From JBDSZL01 sp039925145 (GTDB taxonomy: Bacteria > Acidobacteriota > Vicinamibacteria > Vicinamibacterales > SCN-69-37), in NCBI GenBank assembly GCA_039925145.1, contig JBDSZL010000039.1, forward strand, positions 1 to 64,000: a stretch of 64,000 nt of DNA, given 5' to 3'. A program made the translations under genes and the position numbers. Shown piece by piece: positions 9,024-17,789 of the stretch. Every line of letters begins with the position of its first letter. The stretch's first letter is position 1. The notes under the pieces are model-generated. The model searched no databases and had not been told where the DNA came from. It was given only the letters and a program-made list of their open reading frames with translations.

Positions 9024-9074
9024 GGCTCGGGGCTCGGGGCTCGGGGCTCGGGGCTTGGGGCTTGGGGCTTGGGG
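9024..9074. repeat. Tandem G-rich heptamer repeat
   Basis: Seven perfect 7-bp units, four GGCTCGG then three GGCTTGG, lie end to end in the gap between the receptor promoter and ssb. Related units occur at 19938-20075 and 49397-49423. The runs of G (every 3-4 bases) could form G-quadruplexes; function unknown. The switch from four C units to three T units looks like stepwise tandem expansion of two unit types. Confidence 0.85.
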
Positions 9075-9211
9075 CGGATCAGCGCGACGGCTCGGCTAAA
9101 GGGAACAGGCAGGGCCGGGTGGGGCACGCCGGGGAACAGGGCGCCAGGGCAGGGGGCCCCGACGCCCGGGGAGTCACCGGGGGCGACTATCGGCTTCGGT
9201 GCCGGGTCGAC

Positions 9212-9664
9212 CTAGAAAGGGATGTCGTCGTCGCTGGGCGCGTCGACCGGCGCGAAGTCGGGGGCGGCGCCGCCGTCGGCGTCCTGATACCGGTCGCGAG
9301 AGCCCGTCCGGGTGCCGCCACCGCCACCGCCGGGGCCACTACTGAGGAGCACGACCTTGTCCGCCCGAATTTCGGTCGTCTTGGCCGCCTTGCCCTCTTT
9401 GTCCGTCCACTCTCGGGTCTGGATGCGTCCCTCGACGTAAATCTGCTTGCCCTTGGTGAGGTACTCATGCAGGACCTCGGCGGTCTTGCCCCAGATCACG
9501 ATCCGGTGCCACTGGGTGTCTTCCTTCTTCTGGCCCTCACGATCGGTGAATTTCTCGGTGGTCGCCAGACTGACGGTGGCGACCGGTGTGCCTCCCGCCG
9601 TAAACCGCATCTCTGCATCGCGGCCGAGATTGCCGACCAGGATTGCCTTGTTCACACTGCCCAT
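9212..9664 (-). CDS. ssb: Single-stranded DNA-binding protein
   Basis: 150 residues. The OB fold occupies about 1-108 (VNKAILVGNLGRDAEMRF, then WHRIVIWGKTAE and QIYVEGRIQTREW). A Gly-rich, disordered linker of about 35 residues leads to the acidic tip DDDIPF, which recruits repair and replication proteins. The gene follows cpoB in the Tol-Pal group, 37 bp downstream of it on the same strand. SSB coats single-stranded DNA in replication, repair and recombination. No clear T-rich terminator follows; a GC-rich imperfect hairpin is near 9163-9185. Confidence 0.96.
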   Translation of the reverse strand: MGSVNKAILVGNLGRDAEMRFTAGGTPVATVSLATTEKFTDREGQKKEDTQWHRIVIWGKTAEVLHEYLTKGKQIYVEGRIQTREWTDKEGKAAKTTEIRADKVVLLSSGPGGGGGGTRTGSRDRYQDADGGAAPDFAPVDAPSDDDIPF

Positions 9665-9701
9665 GAGTCTGAGTCCTTCGGGTTGCCGTCGTTCGAGTCG
9701 G

Positions 9702-10541
9702 TTATCGGCTGAGGTTCTTGAGCCGCTGTTCGGCCTGAGCGGCCTCGATTGTACCCGGGTAGTGATCCCGGACGTACTCGAGCGCTCTGCGCGCGTTCGT
9801 GGTTTGCTTCAGCTCGTCGTAACAGACGCCCTGCATGACGTATGCCTCGCGCACGAGCGACGAGTCCTTGTAGGTGCTGATCACTTTGCCGTATTCCTGA
9901 ATCGCCTGTGGACATTTCTTCAACGCGTGGTACGACTCGCCGATGTAGAACTGAGCACTGGCCGCGTCGGCCGCGTTAGGAAACTTCTGCAGAAACTCCG
10001 TGTATCCCTCGATGGCATTCTCGTAGCGGCCACTACCGTAGTCGCTCTCGGCCTGTTCGTAGATCCGGCTCGGAGAAATGGGCTGCGGCACCGGACCGAT
10101 CCCGCCAGACGCCGGCATGCCGCTGGCGGCCCCGGATGGGCTGACCGGCGGCTGCAGGAGAGAGACAAGCGCGTTGATCTGCTCCGTGAGCATCCGCACA
10201 CCGTCGCGGATGGCGGAGAACTCCTGTGTCAGTTGTGACACGCGCACGTTGTTGTCCTGCAGCTTCTCGAGCGTCGTGCCAATCGACGATGTGATCTGGT
10301 TGATGAGGAGCTGCTGGTTCGCGAAGCCCTTGACGCCCGCGTCCGCTACTTCGTCGAGCCGCCTGCCCGTCGCGCGCAACTGCTCCGCGAGTTGGTTTGC
10401 CGTGAGCTGCAGCTTGCCCACCTGCTCCTGCAGAATCCTGAGGTCGGCATTCATCTGCAGATGCTCGCGGTTCTGCGCAGCAGCCGTCAGTGGGATCAGC
10501 AGTCCCAGCACTAGCACCATGGTTACATGTCGAATTCGCAT
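9702..10541 (-). CDS. cpoB: Tol-Pal system protein CpoB/YbgF
   Basis: 279 residues. A signal peptide (VTMVLVLGLLIPLTAAAQ) precedes a long coiled coil rich in L/Q heptads (about 28-120) that in CpoB forms a trimer. A Pro/Gly/Ser linker (about 130-155) and three TPR-like repeats (about 160-275, e.g. YESDYGSGRY-type and FYIGESYHALKK segments) follow. CpoB is periplasmic, binds TolA and coordinates Tol-Pal constriction with peptidoglycan synthesis at the septum. It closes the tolQ-tolR-tolA-tolB-pal-cpoB order and precedes ssb. Confidence 0.9.
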   Translation of the reverse strand: MRIRHVTMVLVLGLLIPLTAAAQNREHLQMNADLRILQEQVGKLQLTANQLAEQLRATGRRLDEVADAGVKGFANQQLLINQITSSIGTTLEKLQDNNVRVSQLTQEFSAIRDGVRMLTEQINALVSLLQPPVSPSGAASGMPASGGIGPVPQPISPSRIYEQAESDYGSGRYENAIEGYTEFLQKFPNAADAASAQFYIGESYHALKKCPQAIQEYGKVISTYKDSSLVREAYVMQGVCYDELKQTTNARRALEYVRDHYPGTIEAAQAEQRLKNLSR

Positions 10542-10601
10542 GTCGTATCCCCGCGGAGGGTGTCGAGCCGTTGAGTCTACCCGAGCTGATGCCCCGTGCG
10601 A

Positions 10602-11189
10602 CTACTTCGACGTGAGCATGAGATGCGCGCGCCGGTTCTGCGACCAGGCGCTCTCATTGTGTGCCGGATCGAAAGGAAACTCTTTGCCATAACTCACCGT
10701 CCGCAACCGATCGGCGCCCACGCCGAGCGACACGAGAAAGTTTCGTGCCGCCATGGCGCGTCTGTCGCCGAGCGCGAGGTTGTACTCCGCCGTGCCACGC
10801 TCGTCAGAATGACCCTCGACTGTGACAACCCAGGTCTTATACGACTTGAGCACCTCGGCGTCGGCTGTCAGAACCTTGCGCGCCGTTTCGTCCAGTTCGT
10901 CGCTGTCGTAGAGGAACAAGGCCGGCTTCAACGGTGAGTTCGGCCCGTTGATTTCCTCGAGCGGCTTGTCTTCCCACGGCAGGAGGGGAGTCGCGCGCAC
11001 GCTGGTGTCGGGCGGGATCGGCGGCGGATCGGGCGGACGCGCCGGGGTGGTAGACGGCGTCACGGCGCCCGGAAAGGCCGAGGGCGCCGGTGCGGGCGCG
11101 TTGGGGACCGGCGGCTTTTTGCCGCCGCACGCGGCCAGGCTCAGCGCGAGCAGCATGATCAGAACCGAGAGCACGTGAGTCTTTTTCAT
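10602..11189 (-). CDS. pal: Peptidoglycan-associated lipoprotein Pal
   Basis: 195 residues from the ATG at 11189; the upstream in-frame ATG at 11216 would put nine residues ahead of the signal peptide. The lipoprotein signal MKKTHVLSVLIMLLALSLAAC has the lipobox LAAC. A Pro-rich linker (about 25-70) leads to an OmpA-like peptidoglycan-binding domain with VTVEGHSDERGTAEYNLALGDRRA and a YGKEFPFD segment. Pal anchors the outer membrane to peptidoglycan and is pulled to the division site by the Tol complex. It lies between tolB and cpoB on the same strand. Confidence 0.95.
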   Translation of the reverse strand: MKKTHVLSVLIMLLALSLAACGGKKPPVPNAPAPAPSAFPGAVTPSTTPARPPDPPPIPPDTSVRATPLLPWEDKPLEEINGPNSPLKPALFLYDSDELDETARKVLTADAEVLKSYKTWVVTVEGHSDERGTAEYNLALGDRRAMAARNFLVSLGVGADRLRTVSYGKEFPFDPAHNESAWSQNRRAHLMLTSK

Positions 11190-11222
11190 AGAGATACTGT
11201 CCTTACCGGTCGTCATCCCATC

Positions 11223-12623
11223 CTAGCGGGCGATTGGCTGCCACGACGGATACATGTTGTTGCCTGAGTTCGTAATCTGCCGGATGTTCTTCCCGTCGCT
11301 GTCGATAATTGCAATCTGCTGTTTGCCCCACCGCGTCGTGAAGAACGCGATGTGCCGTCCGTTTGGCGCCACCGCCGGGCTCTCGTTCGAGCCCTGCCCA
11401 TCAGTGATGACCCTGACGCCGCCGGGGCTATTGAAGTCGTAGATGCCGATGTCGTGCCCGGGTCCGCCGCCGACGGTGAACGCGATGAATTTCTGTTGCG
11501 ACCACGTCGGCCGGTCCACACGCACGTCGAGCAGGCGACGTTGCGCCGTGCCCGCGGAATTCATCACATAGAGCTGCGGCGTTTGCCCGGTGGCGCGAGT
11601 GGAGGTGAACGCGATCTGGCTGCCGTCCGGCGACCACGTCGGCGATCCCTCGTCTGCCTTGGGAAAACTCGTCAGGTTCTGCCGCCCGCTGCCGTCACGA
11701 TTAACAATCCAGATGTCCATGTCGCCAGTTTCGTTCGACATGTATGCCAGCTTGCTCCCATCGGGCGACCACGCGCCCAGCTGATTCTGCACACGGTCGT
11801 TGCCGGCTGCCGGGCGTGTCAGGCGTCCTGGCGTGGCCAGGTTGGCCAGATAGATGTCGGGAAATCCAGAGCTGTAGGAGGTATAGGACAGCAGGCTGCT
11901 TGTCGCCCACGAGGGATTGATATTGAGACTGCGATTGACGGTGAGCCTGAGCTGGCCCGCGCCATCGTAATCGGCCACGTAAATTTCTTTGCCCTGCCCC
12001 TCGGTCTGGCTCGGCCGCCCGGCCACCCGCGAAGAGTCCCGGTCTGACGAGAACGCCAGCTTCGTTCGTGCCACGCCGTCGAGGTTGCGCGCCTGCTTGT
12101 GGAAGTCGTCGGCGATGCTGTGCGCGCAGAACCGCGGATTCTGCTCCTTGCACGTGTAGCCCATGGCGAAGTACGGCTTGCCGCGATTCTCTGCCTTGAC
12201 GGACACCATCCGCAACTCCAGCGTGAGATCGGTGCCGGTCCGCCGCACCGCGCCGACCAGCACGAAGTCGGCGTCGAGCTCTGCCCACTGCTGATAGGGC
12301 AGGGCCTCTGCCGCTGCCACGGGCACGCGGGCCGCATCGACACGCGGAATCATGTAGAACTCACGTTCGAAGTTGATGTCGTTCCAGAGAACTTCGGCGA
12401 TCGTCCGGGCCGCCGCACTCAATGGCGCATCCGGTGTCCCCACCGTGAACTCCGGCAGCGCCAGTCGATAATGCCGGCCCGGGTCGCGAAGCGCGAGGGC
12501 CAACTCGTCCTGTTGATTCGCCTGCAGCGACATGGCGACGACCGCATCGTCTCGCTCCCTGATGATCAAGGAAAAGACGACCGCCGCGAGAGCGAAGCCA
12601 ATGAATGTGGTCCGTATGCGCAT
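11223..12623 (-). CDS. tolB: Tol-Pal system beta-propeller protein TolB
   Basis: 466 residues. A hydrophobic N-terminal signal (FIGFALAAVVFSLII) is followed by the small N-terminal TolB domain (about 50-190) and a six-bladed propeller of PD40 repeats, visible as recurrent SPDGSKLAYMSNETGD / SPDGSQIAFTSTRATG type blades. TolB is periplasmic and alternates between binding TolA and Pal. The ATG overlaps the tolA/tonB-like gene stop at 12623. Longer than E. coli TolB (430), mostly in the N-terminal part. Confidence 0.95.
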   Translation of the reverse strand: MRIRTTFIGFALAAVVFSLIIRERDDAVVAMSLQANQQDELALALRDPGRHYRLALPEFTVGTPDAPLSAAARTIAEVLWNDINFEREFYMIPRVDAARVPVAAAEALPYQQWAELDADFVLVGAVRRTGTDLTLELRMVSVKAENRGKPYFAMGYTCKEQNPRFCAHSIADDFHKQARNLDGVARTKLAFSSDRDSSRVAGRPSQTEGQGKEIYVADYDGAGQLRLTVNRSLNINPSWATSSLLSYTSYSSGFPDIYLANLATPGRLTRPAAGNDRVQNQLGAWSPDGSKLAYMSNETGDMDIWIVNRDGSGRQNLTSFPKADEGSPTWSPDGSQIAFTSTRATGQTPQLYVMNSAGTAQRRLLDVRVDRPTWSQQKFIAFTVGGGPGHDIGIYDFNSPGGVRVITDGQGSNESPAVAPNGRHIAFFTTRWGKQQIAIIDSDGKNIRQITNSGNNMYPSWQPIAR

Positions 12624-13399
12624 TACTGGGTCCCGTAGGGAAATGTCAGGTGAATCGTCAATGTCTCTTTGGTGTACTCACGGGGCAGCCGCATCAGCCG
12701 GGCATCGGTCAGCGCATTCTTCGCAATGCGATCGAGCACGCCGGAACCGCTGCCGCGTTCAACGGAGATATCGGTAATGGTGCCGTCGCGATGAATGGTG
12801 AACTTCAGCAGCGTGTTCCCGTGTTCCGGCTGGTTCTTCACCCAGCGGCTCTCGATTTCCGACAGCAGGTGCTGCACGTACTCAGGGCAGCAGAAGTTCA
12901 TGAGGTCAGCCTCTCCGCCTGACCCCCCGCCTCCGGTGGTCGTGAGTCCGACACTCTGACCGCGGGCCCCCGTATCGACAGGCGTACTGCCGGCAACGAC
13001 CCGGGCGCCGGTCGTTGGAGGACGCGTCGGCGGTGGCGCCGGCTTGATTGCCGCGACCTCCTTCGAGGTATCGGGCCGCGCCGTCGATTTGACCGGCGTA
13101 GCGGCCGGCTCCTGCTTGGGCACGGGGCGAATCGGCTCGGGGCGTTTGTCTGGTGGCGCCACCTTTTCGACGGTCCGCCCCCCGGCGGCCGTGGTGCCCG
13201 TGGTTACCGGCCCGGCGCTGCCTCCCAGGCTGATCGTCATGATGTTCGGAGTCGCCTTCTTCCGCGTGTACCAGTCGCGCGGAATGACGATGATCGATCC
13301 CGCGAGCAGGAGGTGGACGATGACAGACCAGGTCATGGCACGAGACGCGCCATCCTCCACGGCAAACCGACGAGCCTCGTGGGTGGCCGGCATGCTCAC
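12623..13399 (-). CDS. TolA/TonB-family energy transducer
   Basis: 258 residues from GTG 13399, which overlaps the tolR stop as GTGA; an ATG two codons later (13393) is an equally possible start. One membrane segment (about 22-40, WSVIVHLLLAGSIIVI), a Pro/Thr/Lys-rich periplasmic spacer (about 60-165) and a C-terminal TonB-like domain of about 90 residues (VQHLLSEIESRWVKNQP...LTIHLTFPYG). Two adjacent cysteines in NFCCPEYV mark the start of the domain. By position between tolR and tolB it serves as TolA, transmitting force from TolQR to TolB/Pal; it might also energise TonB receptors such as that at 4953-8717 (inference). Confidence 0.85.
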   Translation of the reverse strand: MSMPATHEARRFAVEDGASRAMTWSVIVHLLLAGSIIVIPRDWYTRKKATPNIMTISLGGSAGPVTTGTTAAGGRTVEKVAPPDKRPEPIRPVPKQEPAATPVKSTARPDTSKEVAAIKPAPPPTRPPTTGARVVAGSTPVDTGARGQSVGLTTTGGGGSGGEADLMNFCCPEYVQHLLSEIESRWVKNQPEHGNTLLKFTIHRDGTITDISVERGSGSGVLDRIAKNALTDARLMRLPREYTKETLTIHLTFPYGTQ

Positions 13400-13869
13400 G
13401 GCTGGCGGCCTGTCGCGGGCTGCGTCTGCATGCTGACGTTCTCAACCCCGCCCTCGATCAGCTTGTCCCACACCGTCGCCAGCTCGCTCAACGTCACGCC
13501 GCCATCGCCCCGGAAGATGACGCTCTTTGGATCGTGCGATTCCATCGTGTAACGAATTCGCTCGGGCAGGGCAGCGAGACTCACGAACTGGTCGTCGATC
13601 TGAACGCGCTGATCCTTCTTGAAGGTCAGGGGCACGGTCACCGTGACGGGCGCCGACACCGCCTTGGAGCGCCGTGATTGGGGCAGCTTGACGGCAAACC
13701 CCTGCTGCATCATCGGGGCCGCCACCATGAAGATCACGAGCAGCACCAGCATGACGTCGACGAGCGGCACGACGTTGATTTCGGCCAGCGAGGTCGACAC
13801 CCGCCCCGCGCGTGCCCGTCGTCCGCCGCGGCGGCCGGATCCGGTGGACAAGGCCTCGAGCTTCGGCAT
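13396..13869 (-). CDS. tolR: ExbD/TolR proton-channel component
   Basis: 157 residues. One transmembrane helix at about 31-52 with the essential aspartate Asp38 in INVVPLVDVMLVLLVIF, preceded by a basic cytoplasmic N-terminus and followed by a periplasmic domain (about 60-145). Its Asp carries protons through the TolQ5R2 motor. It lies two bases downstream of tolQ and overlaps the next gene by four bases. Confidence 0.93.
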   Translation of the reverse strand: MPKLEALSTGSGRRGGRRARAGRVSTSLAEINVVPLVDVMLVLLVIFMVAAPMMQQGFAVKLPQSRRSKAVSAPVTVTVPLTFKKDQRVQIDDQFVSLAALPERIRYTMESHDPKSVIFRGDGGVTLSELATVWDKLIEGGVENVSMQTQPATGRQP

Positions 13870-13870
13870 C

Positions 13871-14635
13871 TCAGGTGAAGTTGCGTTCGGCGATGGTGAG
13901 GAATTCCATGGAGAAGTCGTCCATCTCGTTGGCGACCTTCTTCACGCGGCTCGTGACATCGTTATAGAAGTAGACGGCGGGGATTGCGGCGAACAACCCG
14001 GCCGCCGTGACCACCAGCGCCTCGGCAATGCCCGGCGCCACGACGCCCAGGCTGCTCGAGCCTTGAGCTGCGATGTTCTGAAATGCCGCGATGATGCCCC
14101 AGACCGTGCCGAACAGCCCGATGTACGGCGTGATGGACGCCGTAGTCGCCAGGAAGGACACGCGATCTTCGAGTTTGGAAAGTTCGGCGGTGGTGGCGCG
14201 CAGCAGGGCCCGATCAACAGCATCCAGACTCTTGAGGGTTGGACGCAACGCGGCGCCGTCTGGCTTGTCGGCGGCGCTGCGGATCTGGGCGTTCAGCTCC
14301 GTGTAGCCGGCCTGGAACAGGCCGACGAGTGGGCTCGCCGCCAGTCCCGCACAGACCGACTGCACCTCTGAAAACCGGCTGCTCTTTCGAAAGACGTCGA
14401 GAAAGGCGGCGCTCTGCTTCGCTGCGCGACGCAGTTGCCGCTGCTTGTAAATGACAATCCCCCACGACACGCCGGAGAACAACAGCAAGATCAGCAGGAC
14501 GGCCTGAGCAATCCAGCTGGCGTGAAGCAGGAGGTCGGCAAAGTTGATGGGGGCCGCGTCGGATGAGCCCGCGGTAAGGCCGGGATCCTGGACGGCCAGG
14601 ATCAGTATTCCAAGCAAGCGCAACGCGCCCTCCAC
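13871..14635 (-). CDS. tolQ: TolQ/ExbB proton-channel protein
   Basis: 254 residues if GTG 14635 is used. The frame is open up to GTG 14692, but a good promoter covers that site (-10 at 14683-14688), so I prefer the downstream GTG; a TTG a few codons later is also possible and no start has a strong ribosome site. Three membrane segments: about 35-60, then the paired helices TPYIGLFGTVWGIIAAF and ALVVTAAGLFAAIPAVYFY typical of TolQ/ExbB. It forms the pentameric inner-membrane motor with TolR. First gene of the Tol-Pal operon and divergent from recN. Confidence 0.92.
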   Translation of the reverse strand: MEGALRLLGILILAVQDPGLTAGSSDAAPINFADLLLHASWIAQAVLLILLLFSGVSWGIVIYKQRQLRRAAKQSAAFLDVFRKSSRFSEVQSVCAGLAASPLVGLFQAGYTELNAQIRSAADKPDGAALRPTLKSLDAVDRALLRATTAELSKLEDRVSFLATTASITPYIGLFGTVWGIIAAFQNIAAQGSSSLGVVAPGIAEALVVTAAGLFAAIPAVYFYNDVTSRVKKVANEMDDFSMEFLTIAERNFT

Positions 14636-14682
14636 ACGAAGATCGTGGTGATGCGCCGCTGGGACACAGCGCGAATCACAGA

Positions 14683-14711
14683 AGCGTAACACGCACCACG
14701 GACACTGTCAA
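14683..14711 (-). promoter_or_regulatory. Predicted promoter of the tol-pal operon
   Basis: Minus strand TTGACA (14711-14706), 17-bp spacer, TACGCT (14688-14683). A transcription start near 14676 would exclude the most upstream GTG (14692) as tolQ start. Confidence 0.45.
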
Positions 14712-14743
14712 AGGTCTGATAGGATGAGAGTTCCGGTTTCGAC

Positions 14744-16447
14744 ATGCTTCGCTTTCTGGGCGTCCGCCATCTTGCGGTCATCGATCAACTCGAGGTGGAA
14801 TTCGAACCCGGGCTGAACATCCTCACGGGAGAAACCGGCGCCGGCAAGTCGGTCCTCATCGAGGCTATTGCACTGCTGGCCGGCGGTCGCGCCAGCGCCG
14901 ACCTGGTCCGGACCGGCGAGGACGTCGCCACGATTCAAGCCGTCTTCGAACGCCCCGACGGCACCGAGGTCATTGTCCGCCGCGAGATCTCTGCCCAGGG
15001 ACGCGGGCGGTCATTCATCGACGACAGCCTCGCCACATCACTCGCGTTGAAGGAACTCGGCGCATCGCTAATCGACCTCTACGGTCAACACGAACATCAC
15101 ACGCTCCTCGATTCCTCCGAACATCTCGCGCACGTCGACGCCCGACTTTCAGACGGCGGACAGGTCGAAGCAGTCGCTGCCGCGTTCAGGAGGTGGCGCA
15201 GCGCGAGCGCCGCGCTCGGTCGATCGCAGCTGGATGACCGCGAGAAGAACGCACGAATCGAGATTGCGACATTCCATCTCCATGAAATACGCAACATCGC
15301 CCCTCAACTCGACGAAGACACGAGCTTGCAGAGCGAGAGGTCCATGCTCGCCAACGTCGACCGGCTCAGCCGTCTGACCAACGAGGCCTACGTCGGTCTG
15401 TATGAGGGGGAGGCGTCTGCCCTCACCGCGCTCGCCGGCGTGTGGAAACGGTTGGGCGACCTGGCGGCACTCGATGGCCGCTTCACCCCCTATCTAAACG
15501 ACCGCGCATCGGTGAAGTCATCGCTCGAGGATCTCGCGTTCTTTCTGCGGACGTACGCCACGAACCTCGAAGCTTCACCCCAGCGTCTGCAGGAAGTCGA
15601 AGATCGCCTCGCGGCGCTCGAGCGCCTCCGCCGCAAGCACGGCCCAACGCTCGCGGACGTCGTGGCGCGCCAGCGCGCCTTGGAAGAAGAGCTTGCAGCC
15701 TTATCGGCCGGCGAAGAGCGAATCGAATTGCTTTCACGGGAGGAGCAGGGCGGCCGCGCCGGATTTCTGTCTGCGGCTCGCGCCCTGTCCCAATCCCGCT
15801 CACTGGCCGGGTCCGCGCTCGCGCAGGAACTCCAGCAGGCGCTTCACACGCTCGCGATGCCCGACGCCCGCGTCGACCTCCGCATCAACCCGGCACCCGG
15901 TGATGAGTCGTTCTGGTCGGAGAGCGGGATCGACCGTGTCGACTTCCTGCTCTCCGCCAACCCAGGGGAGGATCTCCGCCCACTCTCCCGGATCGCCTCG
16001 GGCGGCGAGCTCTCGCGCATCATGCTCGCTCTGCGGACCCTGGCGGCCACCGGGCAGGCCGGGCGCACCCTGGTCTTCGACGAGGTGGACGCCGGCATCG
16101 GCGGGGCGGCGGCGGACGCGGTCGGGGCCAGGCTCCAACTCCTCGCGGAGCGCTACCAGGTCCTGTGCATCACGCACCTGCCTCAGGTCGCAGCCAGGCG
16201 GGGCACCCACTTTCATCTCTCCAAGCAGGTGGCCCACGGTCGAACGACGACCGGCATCACGCGGCTGGATTCCAAGGGTCGGGAGCTCGAAATTGCTCGA
16301 ATGATCGCCGGCGCCGCAATCTCGGACGGCGTACTCGGATCAGCTCGCGAACTCCTGCTCACCAGGCAGGGCGAAAGCGAAGCTCATTCGAAAGGCGAAG
16401 GCGAAAGTCGCCGCCGGGCGAAAGCGAAAGGTCACCATGGCGCTTAA
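14744..16447 (+). CDS. recN: DNA repair protein RecN
   Basis: 567 residues. SMC-like ATPase with Walker A GETGAGKS (about 26-33), central coiled-coil arms, the signature ASGGELSRIMLALR and Walker B TLVFDEVDAGIGG. RecN holds DNA ends together during double-strand-break repair. The start ATG gives the conserved LRFLGVRHLAVIDQLEVEFEPGLN-type opening. The last 25 or so codons are unlike RecN: they read through a GCGAAAG-type repeat (16370-16430) and end 11 bases inside miaB, giving a tail of E, S, K, G and A. That tail is probably a dispensable extension. Confidence 0.94.
   Translation: MLRFLGVRHLAVIDQLEVEFEPGLNILTGETGAGKSVLIEAIALLAGGRASADLVRTGEDVATIQAVFERPDGTEVIVRREISAQGRGRSFIDDSLATSLALKELGASLIDLYGQHEHHTLLDSSEHLAHVDARLSDGGQVEAVAAAFRRWRSASAALGRSQLDDREKNARIEIATFHLHEIRNIAPQLDEDTSLQSERSMLANVDRLSRLTNEAYVGLYEGEASALTALAGVWKRLGDLAALDGRFTPYLNDRASVKSSLEDLAFFLRTYATNLEASPQRLQEVEDRLAALERLRRKHGPTLADVVARQRALEEELAALSAGEERIELLSREEQGGRAGFLSAARALSQSRSLAGSALAQELQQALHTLAMPDARVDLRINPAPGDESFWSESGIDRVDFLLSANPGEDLRPLSRIASGGELSRIMLALRTLAATGQAGRTLVFDEVDAGIGGAAADAVGARLQLLAERYQVLCITHLPQVAARRGTHFHLSKQVAHGRTTTGITRLDSKGRELEIARMIAGAAISDGVLGSARELLLTRQGESEAHSKGEGESRRRAKAKGHHGA
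16370..16430 (+). repeat. GCGAAAG-type short repeat in the 3' end of recN
   Basis: Imperfect tandem units of GGCGAAAG / GCGAAAGC occur five to six times between the conserved RecN C-terminus and the miaB start codon, separated by short spacers. They are translated as the RecN tail. The composition differs from surrounding codons, which suggests a repeat that inserted into or expanded in an intergenic spot and shifted the stop codon. Confidence 0.6.
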
Positions 16448-17789
16448 GTATTTCATCGAGACATTCGGCTGCCAGATGAATGTGCACGATTCAGAACGGC
16501 TGGCTGGACTCCTCGAGGCCGAGGGTTACGAACGAGCAGCCGACGACACGTCGGCCGACGTCATCGTGGTGAACACCTGCAGCGTTCGCGAAAAGGCAGA
16601 AGACAAGCTGTACACCCGCCTGGGGGAGTTACGGACGCTCACCGCCGACCGCAAATGGGCGCCGATCATCGCCGTCACTGGGTGCGTCGCCCAGCAGGAA
16701 GGTCGAGCCCTGCTGAAGGGCGGTGCGCTCATCGACGTTATCGTCGGCACACAGAGTCTCAAGCGGTTGCCCGCGCTCATCGAACAAGCGCGCGAGACTC
16801 ATCGCCCCGCGGTCGACATCAACCCCTACGAGGACGTCTCTTTCCCGCTCGGGATGGTTCGCCATTCAGACCCAGCCCGCGCCTGGGTGACCATCATCGA
16901 AGGGTGCAACGAGTTCTGCGCGTTCTGCGTCGTGCCATACACGCGAGGCCACGAGCGCATGCGTCCCGTCGCGGACATCCTTGCCGAAGTGCGGCATGCC
17001 GCCGACAGCGGCCGCGTCGAGGTTCAACTCCTAGGTCAGATCGTCAACCACTACCAGGCGCCAGACGATCCATCCTGCGACTTTGCGTCATTGCTCGAGC
17101 GCGTCAGCACCATTCCAGGCATCGTCCGCGTCAGGTTTGCGAGTCCCCACCCGCGTCACGTCTCGACTCGCCTCATTGAGGCCATGCGGGACCTACCTGG
17201 CGTGTGCAAGCATCTCCATCTGCCTCTTCAATCTGGGTCGAATAGCATTTTGCAGGCGATGCGCCGGCGGCACTCCCGCGAAGATTACTTAGGCCTCGTT
17301 GAACGCCTGCGCGCCGTCATCCCCTCCATCGCGGTGTCAACCGACCTCATCGTCGGATTTCCGGGGGAGACCGACGCCGATTTCGCAGACACTATGGAGG
17401 TCGTGCGAACCGTCGGCTATCAGGCGCTCTATTCCTTCAAATACTCACCACGCCCCAACACGCTGGCGGGGAAGCGGCTGGTGGACGATGTGCCGGAGAA
17501 GGAAAAAACGCGTCGGATCGTCGAGCTGCAGGCGGTTCAGCGGGACATCCAGCTGGGGCGCCACACGGCGGCGATTGGGCGGAGGGAGACCGTCCTTGTC
17601 GACGCAGTCTCGCGCCGGCGGGAGACGGAACTCGCCGGCCGGACCGACGGGAATGCCATTGTTAATTTTGCTGGACCTGCCGAGTGGGTCGGCCAGTTCG
17701 TGCCCGTCACCATCACGGAGGCTGCGCCCAACAGCCTGCGTGGCGAAGCGCTGCGCCCCATTCCACAGCAGGTCCCCCATGCTCATTGA
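16437..17789 (+). CDS. miaB: tRNA-2-methylthio-N6-dimethylallyladenosine synthase MiaB
   Basis: 450 residues. N-terminal UPF0004 domain with cysteines in IETFGCQMN (Cys12), VVNTCSV and VTGCVAQ, which hold the auxiliary 4Fe-4S cluster. The radical-SAM domain has CNEFCAFC (C-x3-C-x2-C) and the C-terminal TRAM RNA-binding domain spans about 375-440. The usual LLGQNVNSY motif reads LLGQIVNHY here, a minor variation. The enzyme methylthiolates i6A37 in tRNAs. It overlaps recN by 11 bases and the next gene by 11 bases, so it is translationally coupled. Confidence 0.94.
   Translation: MALKYFIETFGCQMNVHDSERLAGLLEAEGYERAADDTSADVIVVNTCSVREKAEDKLYTRLGELRTLTADRKWAPIIAVTGCVAQQEGRALLKGGALIDVIVGTQSLKRLPALIEQARETHRPAVDINPYEDVSFPLGMVRHSDPARAWVTIIEGCNEFCAFCVVPYTRGHERMRPVADILAEVRHAADSGRVEVQLLGQIVNHYQAPDDPSCDFASLLERVSTIPGIVRVRFASPHPRHVSTRLIEAMRDLPGVCKHLHLPLQSGSNSILQAMRRRHSREDYLGLVERLRAVIPSIAVSTDLIVGFPGETDADFADTMEVVRTVGYQALYSFKYSPRPNTLAGKRLVDDVPEKEKTRRIVELQAVQRDIQLGRHTAAIGRRETVLVDAVSRRRETELAGRTDGNAIVNFAGPAEWVGQFVPVTITEAAPNSLRGEALRPIPQQVPHAH

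Noticed and set aside
14636..14692. Longer tolQ start at GTG 14692
   Set aside because: It falls in the predicted promoter and adds a polar His-rich lead (CDSRCVPAAHHHDLR) not expected in front of a TolQ. It remains formally possible.
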